Positions 1-8,242 of a stretch of DNA of 64,000 nucleotides are shown piece after piece. The position numbers and the translations under genes were made by a program. A model generated the notes under the pieces. It saw only the letters and a list, made by a program, of their open reading frames with translations, had not been told where the DNA came from and did not search any database. Within the stretch, counting starts at the first letter, position 1. Every line of letters starts with the position of its first letter. The stretch is from Mesorhizobium sp. AR07. Lineage in GTDB: Bacteria > Pseudomonadota > Alphaproteobacteria > Rhizobiales > Rhizobiaceae. The DNA lies in assembly GCF_024746815.1 (NCBI RefSeq), contig NZ_CP080525.1:2480001-2544000 (forward strand), read 5' to 3'.

Positions 1-939
1 GAAGAAGCTGGTTCCTGACACTCGAATGTTGCGCGTGGTCACACCGGTGACGGGCGGAAAATCGTTGCCCCATGTCGGGACGAAGATTTCGCCGGCCCGC
101 CCCTTCGCACGGACGAACACATCCAGAATCGCCATCGCGTCTGCGTGCGACATCGCCATGTAACTGGCGGTCAGCGTGCGCGAGATGATGGGCACCGGCG
201 TGAAGGTCTTGGTGATGCCGCGACCGTAGTCCACGGTCTCGTAGGCGATGTTGAAGGCCGTCTGCGGCTGCTGGAGATAGTTCGGCTTCCGCAGCAACAC
301 GTAGCGGCCGTAGAAAAGCCCGGCCGGCCCGAAAATCTGCGTTGTCTCGCCCGTTGGTGCACCATCAAAAGGCAGCGCGTCCGGCGTGCGGACGATCGTA
401 CCGGGCTCGACATCGAAACTGATCGCGGAGGTGGCCACCAGCGTGGTGTAGATCGACACGCTGGTAGTCGGCTGAAGCGATGCCGGCAGCAGCGGCAGGA
501 GGACGGCGCCAAAGCCAACAGCGCCGATCAAGACCGTGGTGAAGGTGATCGTTTTGCCGACAACCGTGTTGACCGTCATCTTGCGAGCTTTGCGGCCCGT
601 CAAAATCACCAAGGGTTTGCCGGGGAGCAACCAGGTGGGAATGCGGTCCACGGTCAAGGCCATGGTGCCGCTCGCGGCGGTCGTCTGCACGGTGGCGTTG
701 TCGGCTGAGAAATCGCCAATCTCGACCTTGCCGTCCCGCGCAAGATGAAGGGCGTCGGAGAACGTCCGCAGCCGGTCTTCATCGAGCAGCACGGCTGCAT
801 CAATCTTGCGCCGAGGCTGGACGCGCAGAGACCGACGTTGCTCGCTACCGTCGCGGGTAGTGAAAACGTCAGTCTTGAATTCGTAGGTGTCCCGCACACC
901 GTTTTGCCAGTTGGGGACGATGGGAAGAAAAACGGCCAT
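1..939 (-). CDS. Phage tail protein, partial (C-terminus beyond window)
   Basis: The frame is open from an ATG at 939 to the window edge, giving 313 residues with no stop codon. The product begins MAVFLPIVPNWQNGVRDTYE and carries a basic stretch near residues 35-45. It lies immediately downstream of the tape measure gene, where lambda-type phages encode minor tail and tail-tip proteins. I infer a distal tail or tail-tip assembly role from position and do not recognise a specific family. The gap upstream of the ATG holds a TCAC/GTGA palindrome shared with other gaps of this prophage. Confidence 0.75.
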   Translation of the reverse strand, partial: MAVFLPIVPNWQNGVRDTYEFKTDVFTTRDGSEQRRSLRVQPRRKIDAAVLLDEDRLRTFSDALHLARDGKVEIGDFSADNATVQTTAASGTMALTVDRIPTWLLPGKPLVILTGRKARKMTVNTVVGKTITFTTVLIGAVGFGAVLLPLLPASLQPTTSVSIYTTLVATSAISFDVEPGTIVRTPDALPFDGAPTGETTQIFGPAGLFYGRYVLLRKPNYLQQPQTAFNIAYETVDYGRGITKTFTPVPIISRTLTASYMAMSHADAMAILDVFVRAKGRAGEIFVPTWGNDFPPVTGVTTRNIRVSGTSFF

Positions 940-948
940 GCCAGTCCT

Positions 949-964
949 TCACGTATTGAAGTGA
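949..964. promoter_or_regulatory. Prophage palindrome, copy E (16-bp variant)
   Basis: TCAC and GTGA half-sites are separated by 8 bp, 10 bp upstream of the ATG at 939. A second ACGTGA half-site lies at 977-982. It resembles the perfect sites in the other phage gaps but has one extra spacer base. Confidence 0.5.
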
Positions 965-994
965 AAATACCGTTTAACGTGAAATTTGCAAGCA

Positions 995-3900
995 CTAACT
1001 GCCGATGGCGCCTTGGATTTTGCGCGAGTTGCGAGACATGAAGTTGATCATGACGCGTTCGCCAACTACCGACTGCAGGGCTGCCTCCAGCATGTCTTCT
1101 GCACTGAACACATTGACGTTCTTCAGGTTGACGGCCTGCCCTCGCCCGCCGCCGTTGTTCGTGTGACGCGGATCATTCTCAGTGAGCATTTCCTCGCCTT
1201 TCATGGCGATGATCGGCACCTCGCCCTTCTTCAGATCGACGATGCCGCCGCCGTGATAGCGCTGCGCGTTGGCAAAGATCGCGGGATTGACCGACCGACT
1301 GCCGGAAGCCGATGGGCCGCCGACAACGCCGCCCTCGTGGAACAGCGAGGTGATCCAGCTTGAGATGGTGCCTCCGACACCGCCGCTGCCACCCGCACCG
1401 CTGCCGCCTGAAATGGCGTTGAAAATCGTCTGCTTGATGATGGCCTTGCCGATCTCGATCAGGTATTCCGCCACGCCCTGCTTGAGCGCGTTGAAGAATG
1501 CCTGCATAGCGTTCTCACCATTGGCAAGGGCCTGAGCGAAAGCGCTGAACGCGTTACCGCCGATCTCGGCCAGCCGTTCGTTCATCTGCTGCGCCTGCGG
1601 CAAGAATTGCCTATCGAGCTTCTGCAGTGTCTGGCCGATACCCTCCTGGATTGCGCGCAGCTTGGCGATTTCCTGCTCGGCACCGGAACCTCCGATGGCC
1701 TGCCAGAAAGCAATGGCAGCAGGGATCGCGGTATTCAGCTTTTCCTCGACCTGGCCGATGAGGTCGATGGTGCTCGCAACCTTACCCTGGTCACCGGCTG
1801 CCTGAGCGATCTGGAGGCTCTGGAACAGCGCCGTGCGCTGCGCGACAAGCTGGTTCACTTGATCATCGGCGTGGGCACGGTCGAACTCCGCGCCCGCCTG
1901 CTGCTTCACCAGGTCAAGTTGCTGCTGCGTCAGTTCGACGCCTGCCTTCTTCGCCCTGTTGGTCTCGTCGACCAACGCCTTGTTGACGGCGGCTTGCCGA
2001 GTCTCCTTGGTCTTCAGGTCGAGTTCGGCTGCCGCCGCAGCCGTGCGCGCGTTGAAATCCTTCTCGTACTCCTGCGTCTTCTTAGCCTGCTCGGCGATAC
2101 CGGCGTAGGCAGCCAGCAGACCTTCGGCCTTGTCCTTGTGCTGGCCCATCTGATCGGACACTTTGTCGAGCACAGTGCCGGGCGCGCCACCGTTCTTCTC
2201 GTCGGAAGCGTTGATCTTCTTGGCACTACCTGCGTTGATCGCGGCATAGATTTGCAGCAGCCCGTCGCCGGCTTTGACACCAGCGTCGACCAGGTACTTG
2301 GCCATGGCATTCATCTGCGCTTCGATCGACGAGTTCTTGTCGATGCCATAGCGCTGCCGAGCAGCCGGGCCGGCTTGGAACAGCCCTTCGTAGTTGTTCC
2401 CGGCGCCACCGACGATGCCGGGATTGAAAGTCCCCTTCGTCTCGTAAGAGATCGCGGTCAGGATGTCCTTGACGTTCAATTGCAGCCGATCGGCAATGAT
2501 CGCCGCAAACTTGACAACCTCGGCTTCCTGCTGGCCGGCTGGCGTGCCGCGTCGTGAGGTGTACTGCGCCTCGTAATTTACGTGCGTGGAGTCGTAGGCC
2601 AGCCCCGCCTGATCGCGGATTTGCTTTGTCTGTTCTGCGGTTAGGCCGAGGATTTGTTGGTTGAGTTCCTTGGCCTTCGCCAGTGCAGTGTTTTTCGCAT
2701 CCAGCAACTGGCCTTCGATATAGCGCTCGCGATTCGTAAGCTGGGCCTGCTTGGTTTCGAGAGACAGCGCCGCACCCTGCTTGTCCAGCAGTTCCTGGAT
2801 ATCGAGCCGCGCCTTCTTGTCGGCCTCCGTCAGATCGACAGATTCTTTTTGGGATGCGGTGGCATCCTTGATCGTCTGAAGTTCTTCGCGGCGCGTATCG
2901 AGGATCACGAGAAGCGCGTCACGCTGCTTGATCAAATCAGCCGTATCAAAAGTCGTGCCGATGATGCTACCGGACGCTGCAAGTTGCTTCTGCTGTGCGA
3001 TCTGCTGATTGAGGATATCGACCTGTTGTTGAGCCGGCAGGGTGCTCGGCGAAATGGCGTTGGTGGCTGTCACCACGACACCAGCAACGGCGTTCACATC
3101 GTCGGCAAACAATTTCAACTGCCGAGAGGCATAGCCGAGAACACCGGACTTCTGGATCGAAACGATGAGGTTGTCCCATGCCTTGGACAGCGAATTGACG
3201 GCTTTGGTCCAATCGCCGCCCTTGTCCGCCGTCTCGGCCAGTTTGCCTGCCAAGATCGCCTGTGCCCGAGCCATCGCACCAGCGCCGTTGCCGGCTTTCG
3301 CCATGGCCTCGATCTGTGCGTACTGGCTGGCAGTGAGGAAGTTCAGTTCCTTGTCGAGGGCACGGACATCATCGATCGTACCGCTGAATGCCGTTGAGAC
3401 GCGCTTGCCGGCATCTGCCACGCTTTCGCCGGTGATGGCTGCCAACTGCTGCGCCATCTTGGTGAGCGGCATGATGTCCTTCTCGGACACACCGTCCTTG
3501 ACGAACTGCTTGACCATCGTGCGGGCAGCGTCGGTCGCGATACCGACCTTGCCCATCTTGTCGACAATCAAGGCCAGGTTCTGCGCGGCGTAGCGGCTGC
3601 CGTCAGCCGAGAGCGCGAGTTCGTTTGAGAAAATCCTGACCGACTCAGCAGTGGTCCGCAGCCGCAGCGCCGAGACGATGAATGGCGTCAGCACGGCAGT
3701 GACGCCCGCGATCACGGGAATTCCGCGCGCAAGTACCGCCATGGTATTCGGCCAGATTTGAATTACCTGACCCGCCTGCTGCGCGAGGATTTGCAGCGGG
3801 CGCTGACCCATGGCGAGGCCCGACACCACGTCGTTGACCTGATAGCCGAGGTTCGTCAACTGGTAGGGCTTGAGGCCGAACGCTGTGATATCCTGCGACT

Positions 3901-4801
3901 CGCCTTTGGCACCGTTGCCGCCTGGGCTGAGCGGCCCGCGCCTCTTGGGTGATGCGACGGCCCCACCCTGATTGTTCAGCGCGACGGTGGTTGCATCCAC
4001 CTTTTTCTTGAGAATGGTTTGAGCGGTGGCGGCGGTGTTGGTGGCGACTGTCCATTTAGCCAATTGCGCGGCATCCGCGCCGGATGCCGAACTATTCTGC
4101 TGAATCGCGGTCGCAAGGCGGTTAAACGCCGCGAGGCCGGAGGTCGCGGAATTGTTGAGACGATCTTGAATCTGCGCCTTGAGCGCCGCGACAGCTGCGG
4201 ACTTCTCGTCGGCCGCGCGATTGCGGTTTACGGCGTCGATATACCGCTGCCAGTTCGCGAACCCCGACTCGGTCGTGGTGTTCAGGCGTTCCTGAATTTG
4301 CGCCTTACGCGCCGCGACCGCTGCTGCCTTTTCGTCGGCAATGGCCCCGGCTGCAGCAGCTTGGGTGGCAGCCTGTGCCGTGGCGGTCTGCCGCTGTATC
4401 GACGTGGCCAGTCGATCGAAAGCAGCGTAGCCGGTAACCGCGCCGCCCTGCATCTGATTGAGAGCGGTGCGGTGTTGATTGATTGTGTCGATGGCTTCGC
4501 GCGAACGATTGCGGGTGAGTGCGATCGTGTCGGCGAGTTCCTTCTGTTCAGCCGCTGCGAGCTTCCCCGACTGCCGGCCGTTGTCCAAGGCAGCCTGGTA
4601 ACGCACGACCTCGGAGGTGAGGCGTTTGTAGTTGTCGACGGCCGCTTGGAGGTCAGTATCGGCTACGCCGAGAACAGCGCGGCGGCCGGCAGTCTGCGCA
4701 GCAGCGGAAAGCTTGCTCTGCTGCTGCGCGAGATTTGCCAGGACTTTCGAATATTCGTCGCGCGCCTTTACGGCGAATTCTACGACTCTCTCATTCGCCA
4801 T
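995..4801 (-). CDS. Phage tail tape measure protein with embedded transglycosylase-like domain
   Basis: This 1268-residue protein sets tail length and is carried inside the tail tube (lambda gpH role). The first 300 residues are helical and Ala/Gln-rich with imperfect internal repeats (blocks such as AAVAARKAQIQERLN and AAVAALKAQIQDRLN). Hydrophobic segments lie around residue 350-380. Residues about 765-865 resemble a lytic transglycosylase fold: ISYETKGTFNPG with a candidate catalytic Glu, then YEGLFQAGPAARQRYG and IYAAINAG. Such a domain would open peptidoglycan during DNA injection. The C-terminus is Gly-rich. The start at 4801 overlaps the end of the upstream chaperone frame, as is usual for tape measure genes. 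Confidence 0.92.
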   Translation of the reverse strand: MANERVVEFAVKARDEYSKVLANLAQQQSKLSAAAQTAGRRAVLGVADTDLQAAVDNYKRLTSEVVRYQAALDNGRQSGKLAAAEQKELADTIALTRNRSREAIDTINQHRTALNQMQGGAVTGYAAFDRLATSIQRQTATAQAATQAAAAGAIADEKAAAVAARKAQIQERLNTTTESGFANWQRYIDAVNRNRAADEKSAAVAALKAQIQDRLNNSATSGLAAFNRLATAIQQNSSASGADAAQLAKWTVATNTAATAQTILKKKVDATTVALNNQGGAVASPKRRGPLSPGGNGAKGESQDITAFGLKPYQLTNLGYQVNDVVSGLAMGQRPLQILAQQAGQVIQIWPNTMAVLARGIPVIAGVTAVLTPFIVSALRLRTTAESVRIFSNELALSADGSRYAAQNLALIVDKMGKVGIATDAARTMVKQFVKDGVSEKDIMPLTKMAQQLAAITGESVADAGKRVSTAFSGTIDDVRALDKELNFLTASQYAQIEAMAKAGNGAGAMARAQAILAGKLAETADKGGDWTKAVNSLSKAWDNLIVSIQKSGVLGYASRQLKLFADDVNAVAGVVVTATNAISPSTLPAQQQVDILNQQIAQQKQLAASGSIIGTTFDTADLIKQRDALLVILDTRREELQTIKDATASQKESVDLTEADKKARLDIQELLDKQGAALSLETKQAQLTNRERYIEGQLLDAKNTALAKAKELNQQILGLTAEQTKQIRDQAGLAYDSTHVNYEAQYTSRRGTPAGQQEAEVVKFAAIIADRLQLNVKDILTAISYETKGTFNPGIVGGAGNNYEGLFQAGPAARQRYGIDKNSSIEAQMNAMAKYLVDAGVKAGDGLLQIYAAINAGSAKKINASDEKNGGAPGTVLDKVSDQMGQHKDKAEGLLAAYAGIAEQAKKTQEYEKDFNARTAAAAAELDLKTKETRQAAVNKALVDETNRAKKAGVELTQQQLDLVKQQAGAEFDRAHADDQVNQLVAQRTALFQSLQIAQAAGDQGKVASTIDLIGQVEEKLNTAIPAAIAFWQAIGGSGAEQEIAKLRAIQEGIGQTLQKLDRQFLPQAQQMNERLAEIGGNAFSAFAQALANGENAMQAFFNALKQGVAEYLIEIGKAIIKQTIFNAISGGSGAGGSGGVGGTISSWITSLFHEGGVVGGPSASGSRSVNPAIFANAQRYHGGGIVDLKKGEVPIIAMKGEEMLTENDPRHTNNGGGRGQAVNLKNVNVFSAEDMLEAALQSVVGERVMINFMSRNSRKIQGAIGS

Positions 4802-5024
4802 CGATCATGCCCTTCAGGTGCTTCATTAGTTCCTTGGCGGCCTTCTGCGTGGCGGCAGGCTTTACGCTCTCATTCGGGATGGTGGAGAGCGCCATCTGCA
4901 GGAGCGAGGTCTGTGCGGCCATCTGAGCGTTGATGCGTTTGACCACGTAGCCGGCTTCTGCAAAAACCATCGATACTGGATATCGAAGTGCGTTTGGGTG
5001 TCCGTGATCGAGCAACAGGCTCAC
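4791..5024 (-). CDS. Tail assembly chaperone, T-like second frame (probably made by frameshift)
   Basis: This short frame lies between the tail tube and tape measure genes, where lambda encodes the T part of gpG-T. The product includes DHGHPNALRYPVSMVFAEAG. Its only independent starts are a GTG at 5024 and an ATG at 4970. The frame stays open upstream through the 3' end of the preceding gene in the -1 register, so a -1 ribosomal frameshift near 5057-5066 would fuse the two. The end overlaps the tape measure start by 11 bases. The chaperone role is inferred from position and this architecture, not from recognisable sequence motifs. Confidence 0.7.
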   Translation of the reverse strand: MSLLLDHGHPNALRYPVSMVFAEAGYVVKRINAQMAAQTSLLQMALSTIPNESVKPAATQKAAKELMKHLKGMIDGE

Positions 5025-5053
5025 TTGAGAACGGACACCCTCGATCCAGGCGT

Positions 5054-5470
5054 TCAGGTTTTCGGGGATATCAGGGTGTTTGCCCCGACCAGTGCCCCGG
5101 TGACGATCTCCATCAGTTTTTCCAGCCCACCTTCGCCCACGAGCGTCAGTCGGATGATCTTGTTGAGGGCGTCCGCCTGTACGGCCAGCGGAAGCTTGGC
5201 GGCCAGCGGCGCAAGGTGCGGCGCGTCCGTCGCCGTGGCGATGACCAGTGAAGCGAGCGGTACGAAATCACCCAGCATTGCGAGGGCGACTTCTTCGATG
5301 CTGCCGCTGAGCTTGCCGGCGATGGCCTCGGCGTAGAGTTCAGTAAGCACCGTCCGATGGCCTCGGACGATGGCGGTGATGTCGGGAAGACAGAGGCCGC
5401 GAACCGTGAGGCTCTGCCCACCGAATTCGACGGTCTCTGTCGGGATGATCAGCGTCTCCAACTGATGCAT
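5054..5470 (-). CDS. Tail assembly chaperone, G-like
   Basis: This 138-residue protein follows the tail tube gene by 6 bases and precedes the tape measure gene, which is the gpG position. Such proteins coat the tape measure protein before the tube polymerises around it. The product begins MHQLETLIIPTETVEFGGQS and ends ISPKT before TGA at 5054. The sequence before the stop (ATA TCC CCG AAA ACC TGA) could let the ribosome slip one base back on the Pro codon and continue into the frame at 4791-5024. The family is assigned by synteny, since the sequence alone is not diagnostic. Confidence 0.72.
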   Translation of the reverse strand: MHQLETLIIPTETVEFGGQSLTVRGLCLPDITAIVRGHRTVLTELYAEAIAGKLSGSIEEVALAMLGDFVPLASLVIATATDAPHLAPLAAKLPLAVQADALNKIIRLTLVGEGGLEKLMEIVTGALVGANTLISPKT

Positions 5471-5476
5471 GGTCGA

Positions 5477-6256
5477 TTACGCCGGCCGGCCGTCGCGGTA
5501 GGCGAGCGCGAGGTTGCCCTTGTAGAGGGCCGTGATCGACAGGCCCATCGTCTGGTAGGCCGGGGAATCCGCGCCAGTCAGAAGCGACAAGTCGCCGTTC
5601 GGCGCGAGACGTGCACGCGGAATGGTTACGTCGGATTGCACACCGAGCGCATTGAAGGAGATGAACTTCAATTCGCCCTCGATCTGCGAGACAGTGGCCG
5701 CGATTTGCTGGCGCGTGGAGATGGCCGTGTCGTAGGTGACGACGAACTTGGCCAGGTCCGTCAGGATGGTCAGGAGGCCAAGAGCCAGATCGACCTCATA
5801 GGCCACGCCGAGCACAAGGGTCGCCGGCGAGCCTGCCGCGCCATCGGTGACGACAACGTTGGTCAGTTTGCGGTTGCCCGTGGGATTCGCATCGCTGCGG
5901 CCCAACTGATACATGTCGCCGGCCTTGGCGAGCAGTCGGGTTTCAGTCAGCGCGGTCTGCGCGGTCGCCGAAATAGTGGCCACGTCGCCCATGAACCAGA
6001 AGGCAGCGTTTTCCGTCTTCATGTCATCGGTGGTGATGGCGCCGGTGAGGGTAGCGTCGATGACCGGTTCGGCGTCCAACTTCCGCATCCCGCTCTGAGA
6101 CCCGTAGTGCGGCAGCGTGGTGGCGTTGCGCGTCAGCGTGAAGTCCGGGCAGTTGCCGAGTTCACGGAACGGGCCAGGAGTCGTCGTGCCCGGCAGGTAG
6201 CGGGCGAAATACCCCTTGCCGCGCGGGACAGTGAGGTTGTTGGATTGAAAGTCCAT
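5477..6256 (-). CDS. Phage major tail tube protein (gpV-like)
   Basis: The product is 259 residues and should form the stacked rings of the tail tube. I place the start at the ATG at 6256 (MDFQSNNLTVPRGKGYFARY) because AAAAGGAGAAC lies just upstream. A longer frame to 6283 has no ribosome site. The middle is rich in beta-strand-like Thr/Val segments (YEVDLALGLLTILTDLAKFV), as expected of tail tube proteins. It lies between the tail terminator and the chaperones. The 45-bp gap upstream holds a perfect 15-bp palindrome at 6280-6294, so this may begin a transcript. Confidence 0.82.
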   Translation of the reverse strand: MDFQSNNLTVPRGKGYFARYLPGTTTPGPFRELGNCPDFTLTRNATTLPHYGSQSGMRKLDAEPVIDATLTGAITTDDMKTENAAFWFMGDVATISATAQTALTETRLLAKAGDMYQLGRSDANPTGNRKLTNVVVTDGAAGSPATLVLGVAYEVDLALGLLTILTDLAKFVVTYDTAISTRQQIAATVSQIEGELKFISFNALGVQSDVTIPRARLAPNGDLSLLTGADSPAYQTMGLSITALYKGNLALAYRDGRPA

Positions 6257-6279
6257 TGCTGTTCTCCTTTTAGTGATTG

Positions 6280-6294
6280 TCACGTATAACGTGA
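6280..6294. promoter_or_regulatory. Prophage palindrome, copy A
   Basis: TCACGTATAACGTGA is a 15-bp palindrome (TCACGT/ACGTGA) 24 bp upstream of the tail tube ATG, inside a 45-bp gap. It is the best match to the shared prophage motif TCAC-N7-GTGA and is probably a regulator binding site. Confidence 0.65.
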
Positions 6295-6301
6295 TTTTGC
6301 C

Positions 6302-6835
6302 TCAAGCGAAAGGTGTCTCAAGATTTTCTGCGAGGGTGAACGTGACACCGACCAGGAAATAAGCGACGGCGGAAACTTCATCGTCAGGGGGACGGTGAAC
6401 GGGCTGCCCGATCGACAGGTTCATGACGCATGGCGCCTGGTAGCCGAAACCGAAAATGTTGTGCGTGTCCTTCTTGGCTTTTACCAGTGCGGTGATGACC
6501 TCGGCGGAAAGCTGATACGCGGGATCGAGTGGATGATCTTTGTCGTCCGTCACGAAGCCTTGGACCAGGATACGCAACTCATTGACTGCAGCCGGCGAGT
6601 TGCCCGTTCCGTTGTGGCCGTCTTTGACGCGTGGGTCTTCCAAGACCGCCAATGCAGGGCGAGGATCGTTGTCACCGAAGACCGTCTTGCCCCGGAAGAC
6701 GCGTTCGGCCACGCGACCGGCGCTGTCCGTGTAGTCGGAGAGATCGTGCAGATAGCCATTGGCTGGCGTGATGGTCTTTAGCTGCGCGGAAACCGCCTTG
6801 AGCAGCCGCAAGCGGAAAGGGTCAGGCATTTTCAA
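6302..6835 (-). CDS. Tail terminator-like protein (gpU position)
   Basis: This 177-residue protein starts MKMPDPFRLRLLKAVSAQLK and contains a conserved-looking core (RVFRGKTVFGDNDPRPALAV). Its start overlaps the end of the Z-like gene by 14 bases, indicating translational coupling. Order Z, U, V matches lambda, where gpU caps the tail tube and joins it to the head. The assignment rests mainly on synteny and size (lambda gpU is 131 residues). Confidence 0.68.
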   Translation of the reverse strand: MKMPDPFRLRLLKAVSAQLKTITPANGYLHDLSDYTDSAGRVAERVFRGKTVFGDNDPRPALAVLEDPRVKDGHNGTGNSPAAVNELRILVQGFVTDDKDHPLDPAYQLSAEVITALVKAKKDTHNIFGFGYQAPCVMNLSIGQPVHRPPDDEVSAVAYFLVGVTFTLAENLETPFA

Positions 6836-7454
6836 GCAACTCCAGCTGGCGGGTGAATTCGGTTTCGAGGAAATCGAGCGAGGCCGGCGTCATTTCCTCG
6901 AAGATACCGCGCTCGGACGATGCCGCGCTGAGCGCCTGGTCGACGGACGGGCCGTAGAGCAGCCACAGGTTCTTGCCGATCGCCTTCGGTCGGTAGGCGT
7001 TGGCGGGTGCGGCGCCGGTGGTGCGAACGGCGAGGCCAATGTTGTTGTTTTTCAATCGGATGATGAAGGCGCGGCCGATCGACTTGGTTTGACCGGGCTT
7101 CACGGTGACGTTGATGCGGCCACCTGTGTGCCGCGATCCACCTGGCAGGACACTCTGTCGGCTGAACCGGGCGAGCGACGTGGGGGTGCCACGGCCTTCG
7201 ATCATCGTCTCAAGCGCACCTTTGCGAGCACGGGTTTTTACCCACAGGCGGTTGCTCGATGGCGAGACGTATGAGGCAGGAAAATTGATCTGGTCGCGGA
7301 CAGCGCGTGCGGCCCGCGTGCGGTCGCGATCTGCGGTACGGTTGAGCGCCCGAATGAGTGCCAGTTCGACTTTTGGACCGAACTGAGCGATCAATGGTGC
7401 GGGGTCGAATTCGAGGAAAATAGCGGCGGCGCTCACGCGAGAATACCTTCCCAT
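6822..7454 (-). CDS. Prophage minor tail protein Z-like
   Basis: This 210-residue protein shows the signature of minor tail protein Z: an N-terminal helix with LIRALNRTADRDRTRAARAV, followed by a basic beta-rich region (INVTVKPGQTKSIGRAFIIR). Lambda gpZ acts at the head-proximal end of the tail before joining. Both ends overlap neighbouring genes (22 bases with the upstream FII-like gene, 14 with the downstream U-like gene), so it belongs to a tightly packed late operon. Confidence 0.8.
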   Translation of the reverse strand: MGRYSRVSAAAIFLEFDPAPLIAQFGPKVELALIRALNRTADRDRTRAARAVRDQINFPASYVSPSSNRLWVKTRARKGALETMIEGRGTPTSLARFSRQSVLPGGSRHTGGRINVTVKPGQTKSIGRAFIIRLKNNNIGLAVRTTGAAPANAYRPKAIGKNLWLLYGPSVDQALSAASSERGIFEEMTPASLDFLETEFTRQLELLENA

Positions 7455-7840
7455 GCGGGACCGGTGGTATTCGTCGCGGCGAGCAGGGCGGCAAGTTCGG
7501 CAGCGGGCACCTCGGCGACCTCCACCTGGATGTAGCCGTCGACTTCCGGCTCGGTGGTTCCGGTGCGGTAGGCTTCCGATGCCCCGAGGATGACATAAGC
7601 CTTGCTCAGCACTTCGGCGACTTCGATGGTCTGGAAGATAATGCGGTTGGTCTCGTCCTGCAGCGATGCTGTCGGCAGCCAGTCGCGGGACTGCACTTTC
7701 GAGAGCACCTGTTTCAGATGCAGACGGACATTGGCGCGAACAGCCACGCCGGCAGCGTGCGTAAGGTACACTGCCGGAATCTCGAAGGTTCGGTGAATGT
7801 CACCGCGAGCCTTCCGCTTCTGTTCGCGCCAGCCAGCCAT
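7433..7840 (-). CDS. Head-tail joining protein (gpFII position)
   Basis: This 135-residue protein begins MAGWREQKRKARGDIHRTFEIPAVYLTHAAG and has a mid-section of beta-like segments (SRDWLPTASLQDETNRIIF). It lies between the FI-like and Z-like genes, which is where lambda encodes FII, the protein that tops the portal vertex and receives the tail. Its start shares one base with the stop of the upstream gene. The function is inferred from gene order and size (lambda FII is 117 residues). Confidence 0.62.
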   Translation of the reverse strand: MAGWREQKRKARGDIHRTFEIPAVYLTHAAGVAVRANVRLHLKQVLSKVQSRDWLPTASLQDETNRIIFQTIEVAEVLSKAYVILGASEAYRTGTTEPEVDGYIQVEVAEVPAAELAALLAATNTTGPAWEGILA

Positions 7841-8166
7841 CAGACAAGCGGGGCGTCGACAACGTCGGAATCAACCGGAGCCGGGGTTTCCGGGGCAGCG
7901 GGCGCGGCAGGCTCAACCGGTGCCGGAGCCTTGGCGGCTTTGCCCGACAGCTTGGCAACTGGCTTCACGTTCGCAACATCCAGCTTCGCAGGTTCGATCG
8001 GACGATGGGTCATGTTGTACAGTTCGACTTCGGTATCGGAGGGCTCGCGGATGGCGCCGACCTTCAGCAGGTCCTCGTAATCCGTGTCGCTGAAATCGAT
8101 GACGGCGCCCACCGGAAGGGCTTCCTTTGCGCGGTGGATCGTGTGGATGGTGTAGCCGAGATTCAT
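7840..8166 (-). CDS. Small phage protein, FI-like position
   Basis: This 108-residue protein follows the capsid gene. The N-terminal half is ordered (MNLGYTIHTIHRAKEALPVGAVIDFSDTDY, then LLKVGAIREPSDTEVELY). The C-terminal half is a Pro/Ala-rich tail. Lambda FI, which stimulates DNA packaging, occupies the same slot and also has an Ala/Pro-rich region, but I see no clear sequence match. It is separated from the capsid gene by 76 bp containing a terminator-like hairpin. Confidence 0.55.
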   Translation of the reverse strand: MNLGYTIHTIHRAKEALPVGAVIDFSDTDYEDLLKVGAIREPSDTEVELYNMTHRPIEPAKLDVANVKPVAKLSGKAAKAPAPVEPAAPAAPETPAPVDSDVVDAPLV

Positions 8167-8194
8167 TGGGTATCTCCCGTTGGGTTTGAGGAAA

Positions 8195-8220
8195 ACCAGC
8201 CCTCGGTCAGGAGGACTGGT
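8195..8220 (-). terminator. Terminator-like hairpin after the capsid gene
   Basis: On the minus strand ACCAGTCCTC and GAGGGCTGGT pair over 10 bp (one G-U) around a 6-base loop, followed by TTTTC at 8194-8190. It lies just after the major capsid stop. It could reduce transcription of the tail genes relative to the head genes, or stabilise the capsid mRNA end. Confidence 0.6.
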
Positions 8221-8242
8221 CTTTGAAGTTCACCGCGTAGAG

